64,000 nt of DNA, taken from positions 340,167 to 404,166 of the forward strand of contig JAHLKD010000039.1 of NCBI GenBank assembly GCA_025526935.1. The letters run 5' to 3'. This DNA is from Cladochytrium replicatum (Eukaryota > Chytridiomycota > Chytridiomycetes > Cladochytriales > Cladochytriaceae). Below, in pieces: positions 11,701 through 23,111 of this stretch. Position numbers and translations under genes: made by a program. The notes under the pieces are model-generated. The model was not told where the DNA came from. It saw nothing but the letters and a program-made list of their open reading frames with translations, and ran no database searches. Positions within the stretch are counted from its first letter, which is position 1. Every line of letters starts with the position of its first letter.

Positions 11701-13187
11701 TGGACATTTTCTAATTCAAGCTGATACAGTGTCTATGCAAAAACGCTGCGGCTTCACCTAGATTCCAAGCAAGGATACAAAAATTGAGAGCATATGCTGA
11801 TACAACCTGATCGGATGGACTTTCCAAAACCATTGTCAAATCAAGTACTAGCAGCTTTAGTCTGCAGATGATACCTCTCCTTCCTGTTCATCAAACTTCC
11901 CCGTACCTCAACGCAGCAGCTGCTGGTGCCGCCTTCGCCAAAACGGAGCATGTGCAAGAATGTAGTATATATTATCGCAGATTCCATTGGGATTTCGGAT
12001 CACAAGTGTGCCAGCTCCACCATGGCAAACGGGGAAACACCGGGTTCAATCTGACAAGCAAATCAGAATTTCGAAGTTTCTGAACAGGACTGACTAATCA
12101 GATATTCTCGAGCAGAATCACAATGGTAAAACCGAATTATTTTCTGATTTTCTTTCTCTGAGAGATACTTGCAATTTTGAAGATCCTTGACTAAAGCTAA
12201 CTCATCCTTGAATATCTATATGTCTACATTGCTGCCTAACCGATTCCGCAACCTCTGGAGAAGCGTCATCGAGAGGAGGTAGTGGGAATCGTGACTTTGG
12301 TTGTTCCATCAAGTTCAGATGGGAGACAGTGAGGAAACCTCCGAGTCAATTTCCGCCGAAGGAGACACAAATGCGCCTTGATCAATGCCGTCAACTTCCG
12401 AGACCTCCACTCGATCATTGTGAGTGCGATCATAATGTCGTCAAAAGGTGGCTACCTGCAGCCAGCGACCCTGGCACACCCGAGCAGTTGTGAGGCCACG
12501 CCAGCACATCCCCCGTCGCAACAGTTGCGCAAAGTTCGTAACATGTGAATTGCGAGAGATGTCGAAGATGATTTCTGCCTGGTACCGACGGTCCGTTTTG
12601 AGATTGGATTGCCCATTGCAAGAATATCAAAGTCAAAACATGACAAACTTACTCTCTCACTTTGCTGTAGAAGATAATCATCAGATATGCAGGATAGTTG
12701 TTAGAAATAGAAGTGGGTGTCCATTTTGTAGCAATGTAGACTTGGTCACAACAGCAGTGTACTGATGGGATTGCAATTAAGGTTCAGAAAAATGAATCCT
12801 AAATATCATTGATGTCCTACGACAACTGAAATCCTTCCAAACTTTACGCTTATTCTTTCCGGTTACATCGGACCTTTTCTTCACTTTTTTGAGTCTCTTT
12901 TTTGTCCTCGTGAAACTATTCTACATTGGCGGCTTTGCCGAGTTCATTTTCATTCGGAATGATTAGAATCCAGAAAATTGGATGTAAGGAAAGGTCAGAT
13001 ATTTGGGTTCAAAGAGAAAAAGAAGGGCAGCAGACACAATGCCAGAAATTAGGCGATTTATGTATTAAGCGACGGCATAACAATAAGCGTTAAAAGTAGC
13101 GCCCAAGTCATGAAACGGGAACCATGAATGAATGTCACGCAAGTGAATGCACATCAAAAAGCAATATTTTCCTTAACAATGTCCAAT
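8727..13187. other. Gene-poor 4.5 kb region with weak coding signals
   Basis: No confident gene is visible. A 195-codon minus-strand open frame (8936-9523) starts at a possible ATG but matches no family known to me and contains a donor-like GTAAGT on the minus strand. From 9423 on the plus strand there are short exon-like pieces (see separate entry). From about 10500 to 13187 open frames are short, with no recognisable domains or tRNA-like folds. The region may hold a decayed gene. Confidence 0.4.
9423..9966 (+). pseudogene. Possible remnant of a DEAH-helicase-like gene
   Basis: Spliceable pieces can be read: 9423-9526 (ATG start), 9675-9727, 9839-9855 and 9937-9966, all with GT-AG boundaries and kept phase. 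They give a segment ending LEASIDVDGLHYVD. This loosely resembles the motif V region of DEAH-box RNA helicases (AEASxTIDGIxYVVD), and a later open stretch near 10167-10250 (YFTEFPYETKVEY) loosely resembles the RLYTE segment after motif VI. The key QRxGRAGR motif is not found and the next join does not keep frame. The resemblance could be chance. Confidence 0.18.
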
Positions 13188-13267
13188 CTTAAAATTGTAC
13201 CGAAGGCAGTTCGCTGCAAACTTTCGAAGCTTAAAATATGCCGACGGCAGTTCGCTGCAAACTTTCG
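13188..13267. repeat. About 42-bp tandem duplication downstream of HAP2
   Basis: Two copies of a unit beginning CTTAAAAT and containing GGCAGTTCGCTGCAAACTTT lie at 13188-13228 and 13230-13267. They sit just past the HAP2 stop codon, in the likely 3' untranslated region on the minus strand. Confidence 0.85.
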
Positions 13268-13284
13268 TGTGCGAAAGAAAGTAA

Positions 13285-14114
13285 TTAAGTCGGGGACTGC
13301 ATGACGAGGCCACCGATGTGTGATACAGCCTGTGCGCGCCCAGGTTTACCCTCGACATGCGACTGAGGTAGTTGCTGAGGGTGCTGATATTGATGAGGTT
13401 GCTGTGGCTGTTGTTGCTGTTGCTGGGCAGCGAGAGCAGCCATTTCCGCGGCCGACAAGAAGCGTCCTCCAGGACCGCGCGGCCTACGCATTGCATGTTT
13501 ATGTCTCGATTCATGAATATAGCCTTGTTGCTGGTGAGATGTGTAAATACTGGAGATCACGTCGAGGGAGAATCAGCTCACCTTGTCTTTCTTAGCCGAC
13601 TTGTGGGCCGCTTCCCATCGGGCACGTGCTTCTCGTCTCTTTAATATCCGATGATACTGTTTTGCATTTACGTACAGTGGCTCATCTTGTTGACCAGAAC
13701 TAGTAACCGGAGCAGCCGCAGCAGCAGTAACAGCTGCGCCAGGGAAAGCGTGTGGTGAAGATGTAGATGGAGAGGTAGACGAAGCAGGAGACAGCGGCGT
13801 AATAATGGACGTCACGGCTGAAATTGATTGTGATACCGGCGCGGGGCCAGGAGCGTTCCCTGATGATTGCGGCTGTTCGCTAAAGTGCGAGATGTTAGGT
13901 GGCAGATGCTGAAGTTGAGATTGGCCGTCCGATGGTGGTCCGACTGAGATATGTGCTGGGGGTGCAAGAAAGATGTGCGAAAGCTGTTGGGGATAAGCTT
14001 GGTGTTGTGGAGCTGGCAGGACCGTCGGCTGGGCAGGCTTGAAAGACGAGCAATCAGATATGGCGATGGGCACACAGCCAAGCAGACACATACCCAGTGC
14101 GGTTGGTGATCCAT
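13285..14114 (-). CDS. HAP2: CCAAT-binding factor subunit HAP2 / NF-YA
   Basis: Exons on the minus strand: 14114-14094 (21 nt, MDHQPHW), 14037-13582, 13530-13285; 240 residues. It is the sequence-specific subunit of the CCAAT-box factor. The conserved core is complete. The subunit-association helix (YVNAKQYHRILKRREARAR) binds the HAP3/HAP5 dimer, and the DNA-binding segment (YIHESRHKHAMRRPRGPGGR) contacts CCAAT. The core is split by an intron right after KSAKKDK; the chosen acceptor adds QQG, leaving the linker about two residues longer than in the human protein. The flanks are Ser/Pro/Ala- and Gln-rich, as in activation domains. The main open frame extends upstream without an ATG; the 21-nt first exon with a GTATGT donor supplies one in frame. 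Three CCAAT motifs lie just upstream. Confidence 0.94.
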
Positions 14115-14131
14115 TTGGGCTAGCGCTTTCT

Positions 14132-14212
14132 ATTGGGTGGAGGCAGATGTTGGTAGTGGTTGGGGGAAGGCCAATCAAATTTGAGCAAAGCCACGATGTG
14201 CATGATCCAATC
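14132..14212. promoter_or_regulatory. Cluster of CCAAT boxes upstream of HAP2
   Basis: CCAAT pentamers occur at 14171-14175 and 14207-14211 on plus and at 14136-14132 on minus, 18 to 97 bases upstream of the proposed HAP2 start. These are the binding sites of the factor that HAP2 belongs to, so autoregulation is possible but not shown. Confidence 0.35.
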
Positions 14213-16236
14213 GAGTTTTAATGTTTCAAGAAAACGATACATGAAAACGGAGTCACCACTGGCATCAAAAATGTTGAAAACTCTCATTTTCCTCTCAATT
14301 TATGTTGTGCGGCGGATTTTTCGGCTTTCCGAATTGTTTCTTGTCGGGCATAGTGAACGTCCCCGAAGCTCTGCACGACAACATTCTATTCGAGAGTATG
14401 GCTCATCTCCTAATTAGAAAGCATACAAATATAAGCATACACCTTTTAAGGTGGGGATTTGACGTTCATCGGCAGGTCATGATTTAACCAATAGAAAGTC
14501 AGAGGAACGAATTGAGCAGCAATGTGAGTGAGGATCACAAAACAGCAGATGAAGATTGGCACGTTGGGGAACCAAAAGAGTTCTTGCGCATAACACAGAA
14601 ATTGGAAACCTTTGGGCGAATTGATTTGACTCTATGCCGAACAAGCTGTTTGAAGTGCGATTGAGTAAGAACTATACTTTAAGGATGAAGTGAACATTTG
14701 CACTACCAAAACAAAAGAAATTGGATAGAGTCCGAATAAGGTGGTTGGAAGTGTGCAAGGGGAACCGTTGACCCGCCACCGGTTGACGGAAGAAGTACTA
14801 CCACATATCTTCCCAACTGGTCAGGACCGGTCAAAACACTTCCAGTCGTGAAAGTAGAGAAAAATTGCGGTAGGATTTAGGAACAAAACAGAATTAGCAA
14901 ATAAACTACTGCGCTTGATCTCAACCATTCAGGAACATCCAAAGCGATCGTGAAAGTCGAGTTCAAAGTGCGGTAGTATATTTTATCAACTAAGAAGGGG
15001 GAGATTATGCGCATCTACCGCTCCAAATCCCGACCTGTCAGGAACAACTTCAGTTCGTGACAGTCGAGTTAAAAGTGCGGTAGATGGTGCCCGGAAAATG
15101 GACCAGATCATGGAGAATAAAAGGCGAGCCTAAACTTACTCGTTCCCCTGAAGACGGCTTTAGGCCATTTTCAAAAATTGACGACGATCAGCAGAGGAGA
15201 CACGTAAGTTTGGGGTCGCCCGCCCACGTCGGCACAAAAGTGAAGCAAAGAAAAGGAACAATTGTTCGAGGCTGAACTTACTCGTTCCCCTGAAGAAGGT
15301 CGATCACACATTCCAAATCTGATCCGATTGTGGCAAGCGTCGGCAGAGATAACGAGAAAGCTCAGCGTCGAGAGCAGATGTGCCCAAGAAGATAAAGAAG
15401 GAAGGAGAAGAACTGGGCTAAATACCTGTTGTAGTTCGAACATGGTGTTCACGATCACGATCTGCGATGAATGGTGTCAGAAGTTGAAGTGTCGAGTAGG
15501 AGCTGTTGCAGGTGGGCTGATTGAATTGAGGGGAAAGGGTTTCTATTTAACTGTTGGCGGAGGTTGGCGGGGATTTCTCTGGAACGCGTTTGGACCAGGG
15601 CGGAGGGTGCGCAGAAGCGGGACGCACCTCGCGTCGGAGGTCCCATATTCACCAGAAATCTGGATCACGCTGATCGACCGTTCGGAGCTGAGGGGGCACA
15701 ACTGAGCACAGCTACACAAAGTATTGTTAGTGATTTAATGTCCCTAACGTGTGACCTTTTTTCCTATCGTGTATGAAACATACATTTCCTACGTTATTAA
15801 ACTATGTTGACCGTCTAGACCACGTAAGCCACATCAACTTAAAAGATTGCAATACACGTACATATCTATTAACTTTGAAAAATGGGATAAGAAATTTTCG
15901 ATAGTAGTGGAATTTAGAACTTCTCGCAGAGCCCGCACCTGTTCAGCATGTGAGTCAACCGAATCGATGTTTCCACCGAATTCTTTGTGGTTTACCAAAC
16001 GCTGTTGCCACCAAAGTTTTTAATCAACTGTAGTCTTATTGTTTTCGGCCGGTCACGCAATTGACTTACATATACTCACAATGTACTGTGCGAAAAAAAA
16101 GCACTGTTCAATTTGGACTAGCAGCTCTCTTGAGAAAATTTTTCTCAACTACCCAGTGTTTCCTGCAACTTTTTTGCTTTTGACCCCAGTTTGCACTAGT
16201 GCGGCTACACTTGTCCATTGGTGCCCCGCCAATTAC
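14213..16236. other. Intergenic region with repeats, no supported gene
   Basis: This 2 kb holds three imperfect palindromic repeats (14798-15083) and a 22-bp direct repeat (15133-15154 and 15275-15296, AACTTACTCGTTCCCCTGAA). Read on the minus strand, the 22-bp repeat places a GTAAGTT donor-like sequence after identical exon-like ends. Open frames such as 15262-15705 (+) show no domain. No confident gene. Confidence 0.4.
14798..15083. repeat. Three tandem imperfect palindromes (about 108-bp spacing)
   Basis: Units at 14798-14873, 14906-14976 and 15015-15083 each begin CTAC(C/T)(G/A)C and end GCGGTAG, its reverse complement. Internally they share CAG-GA...TCGTGA(A/C)AGT(C/A)GAG...TGCGGTAG. Unit 2 pairs best: ACTACTGCGCTT against AAAGTGCGGTAGT. 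Each unit could fold as a hairpin or be a small MITE-like element. Confidence 0.7.
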
Positions 16237-16425
16237 TTAGGTCGCTTCCATCTGAGAACTCTTCTTTAACGCCGCCTCCATCCTTTGCTTCATGTTTACT
16301 ATGTTTTTCAAGGAAAGCCGTTCCAGGAGAGACATCTTTTGAGAGAGCTCCGTCATCTTCGTTGAAACTGTTGATCTCACACCGAGTTGTGTTTCTCCAG
16401 ACTTGTCTTGTTCTTGGAGATGCAT
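16237..16425 (-). CDS. Small putative coiled-coil protein
   Basis: A 62-codon open frame with an ATG (16425) lies just downstream of the kinase-RhoGEF gene on the same strand. The sequence is amphipathic with heptad-like spacing (MTELSQKMSLLERLSLKN, then MKQRMEAALKKSSQMEA), as expected for a short coiled coil. A splice-acceptor-like CCCAG lies directly before the ATG, so it may be the last exon of a longer gene. The family is not recognised, and the frame may be fortuitous. Confidence 0.3.
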   Translation of the reverse strand: MHLQEQDKSGETQLGVRSTVSTKMTELSQKMSLLERLSLKNIVNMKQRMEAALKKSSQMEAT

Positions 16426-16756
16426 TTTAGCTGGGAATCAATGAGTCAGTGATGAACTAAGCAAAGAGCAAAGACTACGCTCAGATCGCCGCTTGGAAAC
16501 AAATGATTTGACCTCCGAGGATTGATTGCTGGTGAACAAACAAGCAAACGACGGGTTTTCGAGGGGAGTATTGCGGAAAGCAGAAGCCCATTTCATGGAG
16601 CGTGGGGTTGATTCGAAACTTCGTGTAAAGTGCGGAAAGGGTTGTCTTAATGTTTTGCATACACAACCGGCGAAAAAAGAAGAAACGAACAATACTGGGC
16701 GAACATGGATTGTTACAAAGTGAACCAGGTAAATGAAAACAATGCGAAAACACTCA

Positions 16757-19700
16757 TCAAAGCAGATCTTCATCACGTAATACAATCGGCTCTAAAACAT
16801 CGAGAGGAATCTGCACCCACAGTTCTTCGTTTCCTCCTTCGGCGGGGGAACCTATCGTCTGTCCAGTTATAGCAGCTTGCACGACAGGCGCTCGGCGCAC
16901 ACGTCCAATAACTTTATCGAATCCTCTCACCATCTCAACGTCAATCCAATCGCCTACTCGCAACAACACAGGACGTGCACCAGGGCTTCTGCTGAAGCCA
17001 GCTTCTGGCCGTACAACTGTGCCCGGTACAGGCTCAACCACTTGAAGTAAGCCTTTCATGTTCCCACCAACGACAGAGATCCAACCCTCCTCATTCGTTC
17101 GCAGCGACCGACCAAAGACATAAAGGTGGTTCTCGAGTTGGTGCTTAATAATTCTGACTGGCTCCTCTTCCGCTCGGATGATAAGGTGCAATGGGTGTGG
17201 CGGAGTTGCCTTTGACTTTGAACTTTTCGACTGAGGTTGGCTCGTTGGCTTCTCTGTGCGGAAGAACCTATAAATCCCAGGTCGCATCACTGGTGTGGTT
17301 GATTGGATGTTGGGAATGAAGAATGCGGACGATCGAGTTGTTGCACGGTCGGTGAAAACGCAAAGAGGGAATACACCCTTCCGCTTGCCGGTGTGGTTCT
17401 GCCCCTGTGCCCATCCAGTGTCACCGTATCTAATTTGATCAAGTTGTGGAGACTGACGTGCCCAGTTCGTAATGGGTACCTTGTCAATATATTGCACGAA
17501 TCGCCCGCCTTCAAAGTTACTTCTTGCATCAATCGGGCTTTAAATTCTCTTTTCACCACGTAAGCTTGCTTCTCCATGAACTGCGAAGAGATTTCAACCG
17601 GCGTCCTCCACAGATTAAGCTGGTTTCGGGCGTGCAGGTATGCCCGGCATAAATCAGTGCCGGCTTGTTTCGTCAATGTCACGCGGAAGACCGACTGTCC
17701 ACTCGACGAAGTGCTGCTCGTTGCAGTGAGACGGCGAACAAGCTCCGGTGGATTGTGCAGCGAAGCTGTAACTAAGGAAGGTATATCGAACTCCAAGATC
17801 ATGTTTTCGTCTTTCTCTACCGGTGATGGGGAAAGTAAATACACAAACTGGTGACCATCAACGAGGCCATACCTTCCGATCCCACATAATCAGCACAGTC
17901 TGATCCAATTACTTTAAGAGAAGAAGAGGGAAGCTTATGACTTCATTTTGCCTACCCCTTAAAATTGTTCGCTCCATCTCCAACATAGCGCGGTACTCTA
18001 GGGCATCAAATACCTTTTCATCATCTTCATTGCGCTCATTTTCCCCTTCCGTCCCAGACTTGTCTGCTGCCTTTTCGGGAGGATTAGCTGTCACCTTCTG
18101 TTGAAGCAACAAGACCACATCCGAGAACACGATAATCATGCCGGTGCGGTTGGTATCTTGATATGTCTGAACAGGCACCTCGGCAATGAGGAAGCGGTTG
18201 TAGGGCCTTAGAATTTGCTGTTTCGTAATTCTAGTGAACAAAAAGGAAGAAAAACAATGTGCACTCAATACTCACAGGTAACTTTGAGATATGGGCTTGC
18301 ATCATGAACATTCGCTGGAAAAGAGACACCTGTCGCTGAATCTCATCCATAGTCCCAGCGAAAGCTCCAACAACCTTACGAATGCCATCCATTTCCGCCC
18401 GAATGGTATGATCTTCTGGTATGCAAGTCAATATTGCTACAACAAAAGCAGTTTAGGCAAATGTCGAAATTTAATTAACTTTTTCTCACATCCGAATGTT
18501 AGGCTGTAGCGAGTCACATGTTGAATGGGCAGGTGAACAAGTCCATCGACAGACATCCTCTGTAACTGCGACCGTTTGGAGTTCAGTAGCCTATTGAATG
18601 AATCTGATCGGATCAGCCGATCTTTGAGTTGAACGCGCCGTTGATGCGATCCCATGTAAGAAATATAGATTTCAAACTTTGAAGCCTGAGAAACATCAGA
18701 ATCTGTCAGGAAATCGGAATTTCTTGACACATTACATGTTCTGAAAAGGTCTCAATGATCTGGCGCAGACCATCAACTAAGCTCTCGGATTGGTACATCC
18801 GCTTGGGACTTTCTCTGTTTGCACCTACAGCCATCTTCGCGATCGCAATGTCGAACCCGTTCATCAAAGATTTCGAAAGTGCAACCATATCCGGAAACCC
18901 AAAGAAGAGCACGTCGACGCTCGTGGGGTCAATAACGCCAGTACCAGCACCTGATGCCACCCAACTCAGCAGCTCAGGCTTGAGGTATTGCAAAAATGCG
19001 GATATCTTGGACTGATATCCCGCTTCCAGTTCTCTCATCTCATTCACGATATGCCAAGGCTTATCAGTGTTGATCGGCGGATCAACTTTGTTCGTTTTGC
19101 GAAGTGACGCAGTTCGGGACGGAAGTCCAGCTCCCGGTGGTGACGGTGGAGAACCTGGTGAGACTGGTGACCCGGGCCCATCTGTTCGCGGAGTTACCTC
19201 CATTTTCAAAATATCAGAATCACAAAGGTCGGTGGGAAGAAAAAGAATCACCTACAGGTAAGGATCCCCCCGGAGATAGAGGTTTCTTTGGAGAGTCCTG
19301 CAGATGCGGGGGAAGACTCGAGATCGCCTGGACCCCGGGAGGGACATATGAGCGTGGGGGTGCACCATTCGCTCGGGGTGGAGGGGTAAACTTTTGTTGC
19401 GGTGAAGATGGAGCGGAATTGGATGGCGTCCCTTCGCTGGAAGAAGCAGCAGAGCTTCCCCCCACCGCAGCCTTCTCTTCGTATTCCTGTCGGATGCGTT
19501 GCATCTCCTCTGCAAAGTTCGCAGGTAAAAGCGTGGACTGACCGACCACATTTTCCGAAATTTCGATCAATCGACCAGCCAAGCGGTGCAAAGTTTCTGT
19601 GCGGTTACCCTCGTCCTAAAGAAAATAAAATGAGGATGTTCTTTTGATTTTGGATCTGGCATTTTCTACCTTTAATTCTGCTGTTCTAAATATGTTCGCA

Positions 19701-22190
19701 TAGCTTGCACTGATTTCGTCGCCAAACTGCATATCAATAGATATACGTTGGCCTTTGCCACCGCTAGAGCTGGAGTTTCCAAATGAAATAGGTGATTCTA
19801 TCGAAGAACTGTTCGCGCTATTCGCGACTGATGTCGAAGCGATCTCGATCTGATTCGTTGCTGACGTTTCGCTTGCTGGTGTCGGTGCAACAGGGGTTTC
19901 TACCACAGCAGCTTGCTCCACAACCGGTGCCACCTCAACCACCTCCCTATCAGCGATGTATGCTTTCAATACCGCGGGCTCAATCTCCGTAATGATAGCA
20001 ACCACCAAGCTATCCATATCATTTGTATTCTTACAAAGTTCGATGAACGCCTCAAGCATTGCGAGTCTCCTGTTCGTGTCGTACGACGGCTTGCTGCTGG
20101 CTACCGATTCCACCAATCCACGAACACGTCGCCGTTCAATAACTGCACCTGGGACCATCAAATCACTCCGCTTTTTGACCTCATTGTGAAGCGCAATTCC
20201 GAGGGCCGCCATATCTTGCGTTACAACCGCTGTTGAATTGCTAAGTGACCTCTGTCCAGGATCCTCCATAGTGGGAAAAGTGTTGATCCAAAACGCTGCC
20301 GCTTCTGGATTAGTTTCTTCCAGTTCAGCGATCATTATTATGTGCGGCGGACGGGTGGGCTCCTAAAAATGCGGCATAAGAGCTCCAACCGGACTTTCAA
20401 ACTCTGGAACTTACAGTGAGCATGTCCTCAAAAGCTTCGATGAGCTGTTTATTGCTGACCAATACACGGAATAGAACTAAAGTCATCTGCTCTCCTCCGT
20501 CTCCGCTCGTGTCTCCCATTTCCTCCCGCACTTTCTGCCGATCAAGGATAAAGTCGTGGCTACCCAAAAATTCTCGATCCAATGCATCAAAGAACTTGCC
20601 CAAATCAACTTCGAGGGCGTTCGGACCGAAATGGTCAGACCAAAACTTTGCCGCTTCGGGATTGGACTCCTTGAGCATATCGAACGCATTATTAGCCATT
20701 GGAGTGGAAGGTGAGTTGTTCACGATAATTGGAGGCGTCATGTTTATTTGACTGCGTTGATCCGGGAGAGACTGTTGATGCGGAATCGGTACGGCAGGCG
20801 AGGGAGCAAAGGTGTCCATGTACAACCCGGAAGGAGGCACAGGTGGTTGAGGGAACGACGACGGGAGGGGGGAGTGACCCCCTCCACCCCTTCCTTTGAA
20901 CGTTTGATACCGAGGTTTCTTTTGCTGTGCTGGTCGCATCTGAGGTGTGCCAACAATTGCGGCACGCAAACTGGCCAGATAGGACGCAGCATGGGGCATA
21001 TCGGGCCTCTGAAGCGGTTCATGCGCCCAACAATTTTCGATCAAGTTCCACAGTTCAGGCGTGCAGACTTCGCCAGCATCGCGCGGAAGAATGGGCCTCC
21101 TCTTTTCGATCACAACATGCCCAAAGAGCTGAGTTACCTGCTGGATATCCGAGGGGAACGGTGCTCTCCCTTTGTTGATAATTTCAAAGCATGTCATTCC
21201 AAACGCATACACGTCCACTTGGGCAGTCAGGGCACCTCCCGAGAGACGCTCCGGTGCCATAAAGTAGTAAGTTCCACCACCAATTCCTGCTACGCTTGCG
21301 TTAACGCTGCCACCATTGGCATCGCTAATCACGCGCGAAAACCCGAAATCAGCAATTTTGACCTGCCCCATTCTGTCGAGTAGAACATTCGAGGACTTGA
21401 TGTCTCCATGTAATACAGGCTTTGCTCTCGTGTGAAGAAAGCTAATACCAGTCGCAATTTCGTAACAATATGTAAGTACATCCATCAGATTGAGCGGAGG
21501 TCCTGATCTCAATCGCTAGAACGCGAAGCTGATTACAGAAGGTCGTCCATGGCAAAGATTGTGCCTACCTGAGACAAATTGCATTCCATCGCTTCCATAA
21601 CAATGAGTGGATAATCGTGGTTGCTGCTATTACATGCGCCGTACAGCTGTAGAATATTTGGGTGTCGAAGAGGGTACCAAATTTTAATTTCCTGCAAGAA
21701 AGCCTGAATCTGCTGTCTTGTGCAGCTGTGAGACGCCGGAACTTTTATAGCAACCTGATGGCCTTGCCAGAACTAGTATAGGATCAGATTTCGGGAAAGA
21801 AGAGTCTTTGACCAATAATCTTACTCCGAGCAAGACTTTCCCAAAACTTCCACTACCCAAAACTTGTGCATCGTGCGCAATTGAAATTTCCATTTCATTG
21901 AGCTCCCAAGGTTCCCTCTCTTGCTGAGGAGTTTGGTGAATGTGCCGCGGCATTGGAGGTAATGGTGGGGGGTGAGCGGGATTTCCCATTGTTCCCGAGT
22001 ACATTGCTGCAGTGGAAGGATTCGTATCTCGCACCATCCTAGAGTACGAACGTGGTGGAGGTGGTCCATCGTAACGGGACACAGACATCATGTGTTGTTG
22101 CTGCTGCTGTTGTCCAGGTGGTTGAAGCGAATGTGAAGGTTGCATTGCAGCCTCTTTCCGAGGTGCACCTCCCATGAATGGCATGTGCAT
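16757..22190 (-). CDS. TKL-type protein kinase fused to a RhoGEF (DH-PH)
   Basis: Eleven minus-strand exons: 22190-21825, 21772-21569, 21515-20415, 20362-19670, 19615-19256, 19197-18736, 18685-18490, 18436-18276, 18217-17913, 17872-17521, 17479-16757; 1640 residues. A Pro/Gln-rich start precedes a kinase domain (about 95-365): LGSGSFGKVLLG glycine loop, VAIKVP lysine, HGDIKSSN catalytic loop, DFG, APER. The HGD instead of HRD makes it a non-RD kinase. Two diverged copies of an unassigned module follow (SNPEAAKFWSDHF near 475; TNPEAAAFWINTF near 574). A DH domain (about 955-1180) ends LPIQHVTRYSLTFGSILTCI, then a PH-like region (RFLIAEVPVQTY...MIIVFSDVVLLLQQK) and an unassigned C-terminus. It should activate a Rho-type GTPase under kinase control; the target is unknown. 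Introns at 17912 and 17520 are very short (40 and 41 nt) but are the simplest GT-AG options that keep frame. The open frame extends upstream of 22190 without an ATG, so an earlier exon is possible. Confidence 0.88.
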
Positions 22191-23111
22191 GCACGAGCGT
22201 CTGGTGAATGTGCAGCGGTCAATGCACAGTTTCTGTGTATGCTTTGGCAAAGACCACACCACACGATAGTTTTGCAGAACGCAAGCCTACGATGTTAGTG
22301 TGGAGACACCTTGTTGACGCGCCACATGCCAAATCCTTAGATCAAAGGAACGCGGAGAAACATTATTGCATAACCTTTGCCATGTCTCCCCGGATCGAGC
22401 TCTTTAGACAAGATCAATCCGCTGATGTCGGAAGGAGAATCATAAGATGTCCTGCGTGGGTCAAACGTTTTGCTGCCACTACGTCCCTATTCATGCGGTG
22501 ACCTCAATTCTTTTGCTACCTGGGTTGATGAGAGGACTTTGGGACCTGGACGCATCGTCTCGTCGAACAAAAGTGCCGAAATCTAGTCGCCAATTCCAAA
22601 AGTTTCGGAGCCGGCCAGCTCGCATTGTAATTATCTCGCAGGGTACCTCCCAAAAGTCACCGACCCTAGCGGTACAAATCTGCTCTTTCTTCATTTAACA
22701 TGAATGAACCATTCCACTTTCAGTGGCTTCCGCCTTCTCCTGAACGCACAACAGACCGCTCCAATTTCACATTGTTGATGGCGGACTCTTTTGGACACAC
22801 TAGAAACAACCTTCAATCGTTCGTGGCTTCAGTAATCGTGGTGTCATTTGTGATTCTGTGGATCTTGTCGTTCCTTAAAGGTTGGCATGTTTGGTTCGCG
22901 TCCCGGCAACGATCAGAGCTGGCAGGGGATCGCCCCACATATTGTAGCAAACAGGCCGGAATGTCTTGCATGGAATGAATTGTGATTGTGATGTTCAAAT
23001 TCCAACTGGTACAAACAATGAACGGTTCACATCCCCCCGTGTGACTTGGTCATGGTAGCTCTGTGCCACAGCCGACCCTCCCACAGCCACTTGCCCACCT
23101 CAAACCCCGCA
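22191..23111. other. Divergent intergenic region before SKP1
   Basis: About 0.9 kb between the minus-strand fusion gene and plus-strand SKP1 should hold both promoters. It includes one small membrane-protein-like open frame (separate entry). Nothing else is recognised. Confidence 0.4.
22700..22978 (+). CDS. Small putative single-pass membrane protein
   Basis: A 92-codon open frame starts with ATG. It has one strong hydrophobic segment (FVASVIVVSFVILWILSFL, residues about 42-60) followed by basic residues, the pattern of a short tail-in membrane protein. No family is recognised and codon evidence is thin. It lies in the SKP1 promoter region and could be chance. Confidence 0.22.
   Translation: MNEPFHFQWLPPSPERTTDRSNFTLLMADSFGHTRNNLQSFVASVIVVSFVILWILSFLKGWHVWFASRQRSELAGDRPTYCSKQAGMSCME

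Noticed and set aside
15262-15705. 147-codon plus-strand open frame
   Set aside because: Composition is unlike the neighbouring genes, there is no domain, and it contains acceptor/donor-like repeats on the other strand.
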